The notes below the pieces were generated by a model. It was not told the DNA's origin and ran no database searches. It worked only from the letters and a program-made list of their open reading frames with translations. From CAG-841 sp963656825 (GTDB lineage Bacteria > Bacillota > Clostridia > Oscillospirales > CAG-272), in assembly GCA_963656825.1 (NCBI GenBank), contig CAVKJG010000022.1, positions 1 through 32,788 on the forward strand: a stretch of DNA of 32,788 bases. Direction: 5' to 3'. The translations under genes and the position numbers were made by a program. Below are positions 7,993 to 14,644 of the stretch, one piece after another. Numbering within the stretch: the stretch's first letter is position 1; each line of letters opens with the position of its first letter.

Positions 7993-8598
7993 TTATTTTC
8001 GAATATGGCTTTCATTCCAGCATCTCTTGCCGCAGTACGGGCATTTCAGCCGTCTGCGTTTCATGGTATGCGGTCCCCATATATAGGCTGACAGGGTTGG
8101 CACAAACTTTTCACCGCAAGCTGCACATTCATAGATTTCAGTATTGACTGCAATCAGCACAATCACCGCCACATCGGAAGCAATCACCATTACAGCAATT
8201 GCGACCAACAGAAGACGCACTCCAATCGGTATTGACGCGAAACCTGCAGTCAGAATCAATGCCAACGCTGACAGAACAGTTATCGTTGCTGAAACAGCGG
8301 CTACCATGATTTTGGTTCTTGCGCTTGTGCGGTCTTTCACAAGGTCAAGCATATTGTTCTCTGCTTTTTCAAAATACTGCGCCTCACCAAGACATTCGCC
8401 CGATAGCAATTCATTGACATTGATGCCGAGTGCTTTACACAACGGCAGCATCAGACTGACCTCCGGCATTCCGTTTCCGCATTCCCATTTCGATATGGTC
8501 TTATCACTGATGGAGAGTACATCTGCAAGTTGCCTTTGCGTTAGATTCCGTGCGCGACGCCGCTCCGATATAAATTTTCCGATTCGTTTCTGATCCAT
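7993..8598 (-). CDS. XRE HTH regulator with two membrane helices and a zinc ribbon
   Basis: A 201-aa protein in three parts. Residues 1-70 are a Cro/C1 helix-turn-helix (LTQRQLADVLSISDKTISKW). Two hydrophobic segments lie at about 95-150 (VAAVSATITVLSALALILTA and VRLLLVAIAVMVIASDVAVI). A C-terminal CAAC...CPYC zinc ribbon follows. The layout is of a membrane-tethered regulator that could sense an envelope or redox signal, while its HTH binds DNA. It starts with ATG 8 nt after GGAGG, with a TATACT -10-like element upstream but no strong -35. It is monocistronic, ending at the terminator at 7946-7975. Regulator class is clear; signal and targets are unknown. Confidence 0.85.
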   Translation of the reverse strand: MDQKRIGKFISERRRARNLTQRQLADVLSISDKTISKWECGNGMPEVSLMLPLCKALGINVNELLSGECLGEAQYFEKAENNMLDLVKDRTSARTKIMVAAVSATITVLSALALILTAGFASIPIGVRLLLVAIAVMVIASDVAVIVLIAVNTEIYECAACGEKFVPTLSAYIWGPHTMKRRRLKCPYCGKRCWNESHIRK

Positions 8599-8690
8599 TT
8601 GCTTTACCTCCTGTCACCAGTATAAGACTTTTCGAACAAGAAAACCACCCACGCTCCGTAGAGTTTGCATCTATGCGTTCCGCAGAGTTG

Positions 8691-9587
8691 TTATTTCTGA
8701 TATGGAATCCGGAAATAATCCAGGTATTTCTTGAATTTGTCCTGCGCTGAAAGACAGGTGTCAATCAGATATCCCCGTTCCGTGTTCCATTCGTGTAAGC
8801 CACGATAGTAGAACAGTTTCAGGTCTTCGTCGATGATGAACGGAACAATACCATTCTTAAGACACTCTTTGAAAAGTATCAACCGCCCGACACGACCGTT
8901 TCCGTCCTGAAACGGATGGATGGATTCGAAGGCTACATGAAAGGCGATCAGATCTTCGAGCTTCTTATCCGGCTTGCGGTTATATGATGCAAGCAACTGC
9001 TTCATTTCGGTCGGCACTTCTTCCGGTGCCGTTGTATCACGCCCGCCGACCTCGTTGGGGATTTTCTTATACTCTCCGACAGCAAACCAATCCTTGCGGG
9101 AATCACTCGTTCCGCTTTTCAGGGTTCGATGCAGTGTTTTGATGAATGGCTCACTCAGCATCTGACCGGCAGAATCGATGACCAGATCAATACACCGGAA
9201 GTGATTTGCCGTTTCCACAATATCGTCAACATTAACCGTCCCGGCTTCAACACCGATGGTATTGGTTTCATAGATATACCGTGTCTGATCGTGCGTCAGA
9301 CGACTCCCTTCCATGTGATTGGAATTGTAGGTCAATTCGATCTGCACTTTATGATAGATACCGCCTTTTGTCCCGCTTGCTTTTTCCGTCCGCAAAACAT
9401 CCAGCAGGGTTTCCGGCTCATCACTTTTTTTATTGATCCGATCCGGTCTTTGCGCATCCTCCGGGATGTTCCAGGTCTTTCCCGTCAGGAATGCTTCGGG
9501 AATCTTTCCCTCGGCGCAGTAGTTGCGTACCGTTCTTTCGGACACCCCCCATTTTTTTGCGATCTGAGCAACCGACACATATTTCAT
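8691..9587 (-). CDS. fic: Fic-domain protein with N-terminal HTH
   Basis: A 298-aa protein. Residues 1-50 (SVAQIAKKWGVSERTVRNYC) are an excisionase/MerR-like HTH. The Fic core carries HPFQDGNGRVGR at about residue 235, matching HPFx(D/E)GNGRxxR with the catalytic His intact, so AMP transfer (AMPylation) or a related modification is expected. SNHMEG at about residue 88 matches the inhibitory (S/T)xxxE(G/N) helix of class II Fic proteins, placed N-terminal to the core, so activity is probably self-restrained. The ATG at 9585-9587 is chosen because GGAGG lies 8 nt upstream; a GTG three codons earlier is too near the SD. It has its own promoter and operator. The HTH suggests autoregulation. Confidence 0.92.
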   Translation of the reverse strand: MKYVSVAQIAKKWGVSERTVRNYCAEGKIPEAFLTGKTWNIPEDAQRPDRINKKSDEPETLLDVLRTEKASGTKGGIYHKVQIELTYNSNHMEGSRLTHDQTRYIYETNTIGVEAGTVNVDDIVETANHFRCIDLVIDSAGQMLSEPFIKTLHRTLKSGTSDSRKDWFAVGEYKKIPNEVGGRDTTAPEEVPTEMKQLLASYNRKPDKKLEDLIAFHVAFESIHPFQDGNGRVGRLILFKECLKNGIVPFIIDEDLKLFYYRGLHEWNTERGYLIDTCLSAQDKFKKYLDYFRIPYQK

Positions 9588-9602
9588 ACACGCCACCTCC
9601 GT

Positions 9603-9649
9603 GTGATATTATCTATAGATATTATATCACATTATCGGCAAGAAATCAA
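9603..9649 (-). promoter_or_regulatory. Fic promoter with inverted-repeat operator
   Basis: Minus strand: -35 TTGATT (9644-9649), 17-nt spacer, -10 TATAAT (9621-9626). The arms GTGATATAATAT (9619-9630) and GATAATATCAC (9603-9613) are separated by 5 nt and pair as an imperfect palindrome spanning the -10 and the likely transcription start. A protein bound there would block initiation. The same two arms recur in the promoter at 10223-10251. Confidence 0.75.
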
Positions 9650-9700
9650 GAATTTATTCTATTTGATTCTCTTTATTTTTGCCGTTATCGGAAGTGCGCT

Positions 9701-10144
9701 TCATACCCGTTCCTGTCTGTTGCCGTATTCTCTCTGCATGGCATCCATCGACACTACCCACTGTTTTCCGAATTTGCAGACATCTACACCGTCAACCAGC
9801 TTGCCGTATGAGATTGCCTTGCGGAGAGTGCTTTCATTCAGTCCCCATAATTCGGTGGCATCACTGAAAGCAATCAATCCGTCAAATGGCGTGTGTACCT
9901 GCGTTCCGTGTTCCCAAAGTTCATCGCAGGATAAGTCAAGTTCGTCATTCCATACGATGCCGTAACCGCCGACATCAACTGACACATTGTAAAAGGTTTG
10001 CTTGTCGTCCTTCAGCGCAGCAAAGATCGGTAGTCTGTCGAACAGAGGCTTGATATCATAGATTTTAGTCACACCCTCGGAAAACTGAACCGAAAGCCGG
10101 TAGTCCGGCAGTGCGGCAACATTTTTGATTTTGTGAAACATCAT
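9701..10144 (-). CDS. DUF2442-like protein with C-terminal HTH
   Basis: A 147-aa protein. The N-terminal half (DYRLSVQFSEGVTKIYDIKP, then GYGIVWNDELDLSCDELWEH) matches the DUF2442 pattern. The C-terminal 50 residues (FSDATELWGLNESTLRKAIS, then KQWVVSMDAMQREYG) form an excisionase-like HTH that ends in a helix. DUF2442 proteins are often next to toxin-like genes, and this one precedes fic, so an antitoxin or repressor role is possible. The start is the ATG pair at 10139-10144, 4-7 nt after GGAGG. An upstream in-frame ATG at 10222 would lie at the transcription start and has no SD. Function is inferred from context. Confidence 0.8.
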   Translation of the reverse strand: MMFHKIKNVAALPDYRLSVQFSEGVTKIYDIKPLFDRLPIFAALKDDKQTFYNVSVDVGGYGIVWNDELDLSCDELWEHGTQVHTPFDGLIAFSDATELWGLNESTLRKAISYGKLVDGVDVCKFGKQWVVSMDAMQREYGNRQERV

Positions 10145-10222
10145 ATTACCTCCCCTCATTCCAACGGCGGAATTGCTTTGAACTCCTGTGTTTTCCATTT
10201 TCATCGGAACAAGTACATCCAT

Positions 10223-10251
10223 ATTATATCACGATACCGTGATATTATCAA
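10223..10251 (-). promoter_or_regulatory. Promoter and operator of the DUF2442-HTH gene
   Basis: Minus strand: -35 TTGATA (10246-10251), 17-nt spacer, -10 TATAAT (10223-10228). A perfect 8-bp inverted repeat, ATATCACG/CGTGATAT with a 4-nt centre, fills 10226-10245, exactly between the hexamers. This is a classic repressor position. It shares arms with the fic promoter but in swapped order. Confidence 0.8.
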
Positions 10252-10264
10252 GAGCATTTCGAGA

Positions 10265-12091
10265 TTATCTTCCACCTGCATCTCCAAAGAGTTTTGCTTT
10301 ATATTCCGGCGCCTTTACCTGCAGTAGATATCTCTCATTTCCGCATTTGAACAGGCAGGTGCCCCGCTCAGGATACTTGATGAGATCAAACTCGGATTCT
10401 TCCAGCTGCAGAGCATCGATATAATCCTTTGCGTTGATGTTACCTCCATTGAAAAGGAACTGGTGAGTCGGGATGGAAAACAACGGTTTCGTCAGTTCCT
10501 TGATATCGGGCAACAGAAAATCCTCGATATTCTGACTGGCAAGAATGATCGAGGAATCCTTTTTGCGCACGCGCTTGGAAGCGTTGCGGATATATTCGAT
10601 AGCTGTGAGGTTGGTCAGGAAAAGATACAGCTCATCAATGGATGCTGCGGTATTTCCTTTGGTCAGCAGCTTATGGTTCATATACGAGAGGACATTGAAA
10701 AGCATTGCATCTTTGAGTTTCTTATTGGCTTCCATAAGTCCCTTGACTCCAAAGCAAATAAATCTGTCATCGGAGATGTTGGTGTGTCCGTTGAAGAACT
10801 TGCTCTCCGAACCGACACACATGGAGTTCAACCCAAGACAGAGTTCGCGGAGCAGATCTTCTGTGAAAAGCGATTTTGTTCCTTTCTCGTACTTCATATA
10901 CTCGCTCTCCACAATCTCATACAGGTCTGCCATTACGGGATAATCCTCGGCAGTGAGCTTTGAATAGTCCGTGTCATCGTGGATGCCGAATTTGCCGTAG
11001 AGTCGGGTCAGGAGAATTTCAAGCGCGTCAATCTGTGCATCGTCAAAATCTTTGTAGACCCGGAAGAAGTCCTTCAGAAATGAGATGTGCTGCGAGAGGC
11101 GTGTTGCTTTGCGGAATGCTTCCGGTGCATCGTCCTCGGCATCACTTGCATTGTCAGACCACTCTTTTGGTTCAAGCGGGTTGATGATATACTGTCCGCT
11201 CATGAGGTCGATATAACAACCACCGAGATTGTTGCATAAATCCTTGTATTCCTGTTCGGCGTCAAGACAGATAACCGATTTTCCCGCCATACGGGTGTTG
11301 GTCAGAATCAGTTTGAGCAAATATGATTTGCCCTGACCGGAGTTGCCGAGAATGAGAACATTTGAATTGGTTTTGTCATCACTCCGGCGATCAAAGTCGA
11401 CAATGATGTTTGTGCCGTATTTGTCTTTTCCGAGATAGAATCCGTGCGGATCGGTTTTGCCCGAATAGTTGAAGGGATAACAGTTGGCGACAGCGGATGC
11501 CGGAAGTACCCTTTCAAACTGGGTTCCGAATGCGTTGTATCCACAAGGCATACAGGAAATAAATCCTTCTTTCTGCCTGAGCGTAAGCCTGTCGACCGAG
11601 AGCTTCTCTCGCGTCAACTCCATTGCCACATCTGCCTGTAACTCTTTGAGCTTTTCAAGGCTACCGGCAGACAGTTCGAGAAAAACGGCGCAATGCAGAA
11701 GAGGCTCTCGGTTGCGCCGAAGATCATTCATCAGCTCTACGACATCCCCGAGGTTTCCTTCACCAACGACCGCATCTTCGAGGTCATTGGAGCTTGCGAG
11801 CATTTTGTTTTTTCGACTCGCATTCTGAAGGATTTTTCGCTGTTCAAGTCCATCCACAAAGCGTGAGTACAGATGAAGCGTGACCGCTTCCTTATCACCG
11901 AAACGTGACAGAATTGCTTGATCCGTCGTGCTTGGCGGGTACTCTTTGAGAGCCCATACACAACGGTAACTGTCACCGCAGACAAAGTGGTCGGGATAGA
12001 ATTTGATGGTTGAGGGAGCGACCATGTCAAAGAAGTCTTTTACATAGGCTTCGCTTGACACGGCATCTCCCGGTAACATTTCTTTTTTCAT
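10265..12091 (-). CDS. virB4: VirB4/TraE-family type IV secretion ATPase
   Basis: A 608-aa ATPase that energises assembly of the conjugation channel and substrate transfer. The N-terminal 220 residues form the VirB4-specific region. Walker A is NVLILGNSGQGKSYLLK (about 252-268), Walker B-like DELYLFLTNL is at about 510, and SIILASQNIEDFL follows, as in VirB4 proteins. The start is ATG, 4 nt after AGGAG. It follows the 191-aa gene by 16 nt and ends the long Tad/T4SS gene series; the DUF2442 promoter begins 14 nt beyond its stop. It lacks the adjacent wall-hydrolase gene usually found after virB4 in Tn1549-like elements. Confidence 0.93.
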   Translation of the reverse strand: MKKEMLPGDAVSSEAYVKDFFDMVAPSTIKFYPDHFVCGDSYRCVWALKEYPPSTTDQAILSRFGDKEAVTLHLYSRFVDGLEQRKILQNASRKNKMLASSNDLEDAVVGEGNLGDVVELMNDLRRNREPLLHCAVFLELSAGSLEKLKELQADVAMELTREKLSVDRLTLRQKEGFISCMPCGYNAFGTQFERVLPASAVANCYPFNYSGKTDPHGFYLGKDKYGTNIIVDFDRRSDDKTNSNVLILGNSGQGKSYLLKLILTNTRMAGKSVICLDAEQEYKDLCNNLGGCYIDLMSGQYIINPLEPKEWSDNASDAEDDAPEAFRKATRLSQHISFLKDFFRVYKDFDDAQIDALEILLTRLYGKFGIHDDTDYSKLTAEDYPVMADLYEIVESEYMKYEKGTKSLFTEDLLRELCLGLNSMCVGSESKFFNGHTNISDDRFICFGVKGLMEANKKLKDAMLFNVLSYMNHKLLTKGNTAASIDELYLFLTNLTAIEYIRNASKRVRKKDSSIILASQNIEDFLLPDIKELTKPLFSIPTHQFLFNGGNINAKDYIDALQLEESEFDLIKYPERGTCLFKCGNERYLLQVKAPEYKAKLFGDAGGR

Positions 12092-12107
12092 ATTGCTCCT
12101 TTCCGTA

Positions 12108-12683
12108 TCAGTCGGGGATAATCCATTTTTTGATCATGCGCTCTCCGTCCACATCGTCGATAGCGTCCTCGGTCAAGTGACCGAAGTATCGGGAGAGAAA
12201 CCGCTTGATATCATCCTTGTCGGCGCGCTTGACTTCAAAGCCCTGATCGGAGATATTCTTCTCGATTCGGTTCAGGGTGGCCAGCGCGCCATCTTCACTT
12301 TCGTGCGTAATGCGGTAGGCGAACATGAATTCCCGTGCTGTTGACATCTGAAGCTGAATATCATCGAGAAACTTCATGTCCCGGCGCAGAAGAAGCTGAA
12401 CCTTGAGGTTGTCTTCTTTTTCTGCTTTTCTCGCAAGACTCAGCTTGTTGTATTCGAAGTTCTCCCGTGCGTCCGAACAGATTATCTCGATGTCCGGCTG
12501 TTCAGAGAGAAGCTGCATCAGATGATTGATTTTTATTGCGATACTTGTTTCGCTCAACACCGAGATATTAGTCGGCTGAACGATAAAATACACCACCTCG
12601 CCGTATCGCTTGGTCATCAGCCCATTCCGTGAAAAATGGCTGATACCGATAAGCTCGGCGGTTGACTGTTTCTTATTTGCCAT
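12108..12683 (-). CDS. Conserved T4SS-associated protein between PrgI and VirB4
   Basis: A 191-aa soluble protein, rich in charged helices, with YGEVVYFIVQPTNISVLSET near the start. The pattern (beta strands, then 'KINHLMQLLSEQPDIEIICS') looks like the N-terminal substrate or pilin-handling region of VirB4/TraC proteins, but VirB4 itself is complete next door. It could be a separated accessory domain of the ATPase. It overlaps the PrgI gene by 11 nt and precedes virB4 by 16 nt, so it is made with the channel core. I do not recognise a named family with certainty. Confidence 0.7.
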   Translation of the reverse strand: MANKKQSTAELIGISHFSRNGLMTKRYGEVVYFIVQPTNISVLSETSIAIKINHLMQLLSEQPDIEIICSDARENFEYNKLSLARKAEKEDNLKVQLLLRRDMKFLDDIQLQMSTAREFMFAYRITHESEDGALATLNRIEKNISDQGFEVKRADKDDIKRFLSRYFGHLTEDAIDDVDGERMIKKWIIPD

Positions 12684-12954
12684 CCCGTGATTCCCTCCAT
12701 TCGTAGTATTGCTGCATGGTCAAAAAGAACCTTGCGGCTCTTTTGATATAGTCAAGCACCGAGCTTTCATCAAGGCGCATAGACAAAAATCCGTATATCA
12801 AAGTGAGAGCCGCAGGGATCATGAAATTCAATTTTGCCCACGAGACCACAGATACCGTGAGGGCGATGGCAAGGATAATAATATCCTTGAGTCCCCAAAA
12901 CCAGAGTTTGGCTTCTGTCCGCATATTCTGCGGATAGAGATATTGTTTTTTCAT
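12673..12954 (-). CDS. PrgI-family membrane protein (VirB3-like)
   Basis: A 93-aa protein with a short basic N-terminus, two membrane helices (about residues 22-60, DIIILAIALTVSVVSW and MIPAALTLIYGFLS) and a basic C-terminal tail ending YYEWRESRDGK. Size, topology and position directly before virB4 genes match PrgI/VirB3 proteins, which anchor VirB4 at the membrane. It starts with ATG 8 nt after AAGGAG and overlaps the 191-aa gene, indicating coupling. Confidence 0.85.
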   Translation of the reverse strand: MKKQYLYPQNMRTEAKLWFWGLKDIIILAIALTVSVVSWAKLNFMIPAALTLIYGFLSMRLDESSVLDYIKRAARFFLTMQQYYEWRESRDGK

Positions 12955-12966
12955 AATGTGATCTCC

Positions 12967-13890
12967 TTATTTGTGAGCGATTGCCCGAGTCAGATTGATT
13001 GCTGTCGTGGTGGTGTGAACCGCACTCATCATATTTACACGGGTGCTTGTATCAAGCCCGAAATGCTGTGCGATTCGCGGTACCTCGTTCGCAGAGAGTA
13101 TGACTCCGAGACCGAGCAGCGGATGTGTTTCCATCGTTATCAGCCCCATGAGAAGCAGTGTTGTCTGCATGAATGTTGTAAAGCAAAGTGCGACAATCTG
13201 TTTACACCACCCGGTAAATCCTTCGGTGAGTCCTCGCGGAAGGCTGAAGAGATACAGGCTTCCAACGGCAATCTGCGTGAGCAGAATGCCGCCTCTCTTT
13301 ATATTTGAGAAGAAGCACTTGATCACGCAGTAACCGAGGCAAATGAGGATCAGCAGGTTCAGGAGAACATTGTGTGAACCGAATATAGGTGTTTTATAGT
13401 TCACCAATACCTTGAGTGCCAGATGCTGAACATCCAGATTCATTGCGATTGCCTCATTTGCCAGATCCTTTGCGAAGATATTTTGGAGGTTCACCGAGAA
13501 TCGGAACAGTTCGACCGGTACGGTTGTGAACAGATTCACTGCCAACAGCCCGTAAAGGAACGGCAGTATTTGTTTTTTGATGTTCAGCCGTCCCATTGTC
13601 TGATACTCGATAGCCGTATCAAATATGGCAACAACAAGCCCTGCAACGAAGAGTCCCCAACCGAACAGATTGAAAAAATGCAGTGCAGCTTTTACCCATC
13701 CGAGATCAAACAGATTCGCGCCGATCTCCGTCATCAGTGTGAAGAAATCGGCAAGAGCTTCGTAGACCATCGAATAGATGAAAGACATGAATTTTCCCCA
13801 GATTGAATCGGCGATACCGTTCCATGTCGAGGACAGCGCACCGCTTATGGCATCACCGATGCCACGGATCAGATCTTGTAGCCATCCCAA
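12967..13890 (-). CDS. VirB6/TrbL-like polytopic channel protein
   Basis: A 307-aa protein with an amphipathic N-terminus (MGWLQDLIRGIGDAISGALS) and about six membrane helices (for example FGWGLFVAGLVVAIFDTAIE and LLNLLILICLGYCVIKCFF). The conserved-looking SLYLFSLPRGLTEGFTGWCK loop is characteristic of the clostridial VirB6-like family that I recall as DUF6045/TrbL-like. It would form the membrane part of the conjugation channel. The start is TTG, 9 nt after GGAGG. The gene lies between the VirB2-like and PrgI-like genes with short gaps. Confidence 0.88.
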   Translation of the reverse strand: MGWLQDLIRGIGDAISGALSSTWNGIADSIWGKFMSFIYSMVYEALADFFTLMTEIGANLFDLGWVKAALHFFNLFGWGLFVAGLVVAIFDTAIEYQTMGRLNIKKQILPFLYGLLAVNLFTTVPVELFRFSVNLQNIFAKDLANEAIAMNLDVQHLALKVLVNYKTPIFGSHNVLLNLLILICLGYCVIKCFFSNIKRGGILLTQIAVGSLYLFSLPRGLTEGFTGWCKQIVALCFTTFMQTTLLLMGLITMETHPLLGLGVILSANEVPRIAQHFGLDTSTRVNMMSAVHTTTTAINLTRAIAHK

Positions 13891-13912
13891 TCGATTTCAC
13901 CTCCGTCAGCCG

Positions 13913-14251
13913 TTACATACCGAGTATTTTCCAGATATACAGCGGACAGGTCAGTGAAAAGACCAGGGTGCCGAGAAGGATTGCCGGTGCAGTCCATTCA
14001 AACTGACCGTGCTTTCGATAATCCAGATACGCAGTTGCCACCTTGATGAAAAACAAGACGGCAAGAACCAGATCAATCACGGGAAAGATAACCTTGTTGA
14101 CAACCGACTTGATCTGCCCGCGTGCGGCAATCCATGTGTCCTCTACGGCACCGGCTACATCGCCTTCTGCCGCAAAAGCGGTTACGCTCATCATGGCAAC
14201 CATGAAAAGTGCCATCACAAGCAGTACAATTACTTTCTTTTTCGTTTTCAT
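13913..14251 (-). CDS. VirB2/TrbC-like pilin (DUF3852-like)
   Basis: A 112-aa protein with a signal peptide (MKTKKKVIVLLVMALFMVAM, cleavage near AFA|AEG) and two membrane helices (VNKVIFPVIDLVLAVLFFIK and WTAPAILLGTLVFSLTC) separated by a short loop. This matches the clostridial DUF3852 family and the VirB2/TrbC conjugation pilins. It probably forms a short surface polymer or the outer end of the T4SS. The ATG is 4 nt after AGGAG, in an SD region (AAAGGAGCAATATG) identical to that of virB4. Confidence 0.82.
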   Translation of the reverse strand: MKTKKKVIVLLVMALFMVAMMSVTAFAAEGDVAGAVEDTWIAARGQIKSVVNKVIFPVIDLVLAVLFFIKVATAYLDYRKHGQFEWTAPAILLGTLVFSLTCPLYIWKILGM

Positions 14252-14268
14252 ATTGCTCCTTTCGTATT

Positions 14269-14634
14269 TCAGTTCATAGTCATTGCAAATCCGTATTCAG
14301 GGCTTTCTCCTGCAAGATAATCTTGAATTGTCATCGTTTCGCCGAGAAAATTTGGGGCAGTATTGTCGTCCAGTACAATATATCCGTCTTTCCCGAGGTT
14401 AATCGGTTCTCTGACGAGAACCGATCCTCCATGGTTGACAAGAACGTTCTGCTCTAATGTGGCGAAATTCATGCCGTCATCTGTCTGTCGCAGATGGTAG
14501 AGGTGCATTCCTTCGGGGAGATCCGAAGGGTGCAGCCGTTCATCCGCAAACAGAGCAAATTTTCCGCATATTTCAATGCAATCAAGATCATCGGTATCGG
14601 AGATGAAGCAATTCTTTTTTGTTGGATATGACAT
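14269..14634 (-). CDS. LPD28-like protein
   Basis: A 121-aa soluble protein with DDLDCIEICGKFALFADERL, PEGMHLYHLRQTDDG and LGETMTIQDYLAG. This pattern matches LPD28, a domain of large polyvalent proteins found in mobile elements (recalled, not searched). Such proteins are linked to DNA or defence interplay during transfer. The ATG at 14632-14634 follows AAGGAGAGAACA; an upstream ATG in frame has no SD. It lies between the adhesin and the VirB2-like gene within the transfer operon. Confidence 0.75.
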   Translation of the reverse strand: MSYPTKKNCFISDTDDLDCIEICGKFALFADERLHPSDLPEGMHLYHLRQTDDGMNFATLEQNVLVNHGGSVLVREPINLGKDGYIVLDDNTAPNFLGETMTIQDYLAGESPEYGFAMTMN

Positions 14635-14644
14635 TGTTCTCTCC

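Noticed and set aside
8650..8692. Direct repeats (CCGTAGAGTTTG and CCGCAGAGTTG) upstream of the XRE-zinc ribbon gene as an operator
   Set aside because: Only two imperfect copies, not symmetrical, and not clearly placed relative to a promoter. Too weak to list as a feature.
10265..12683. virB4 broken into two genes by a frameshift
   Set aside because: Their combined length resembles a large VirB4, but the 608-aa protein has its own SD, its own VirB4-type N-terminal region and no overlap of frames, so two genes is the simpler reading.
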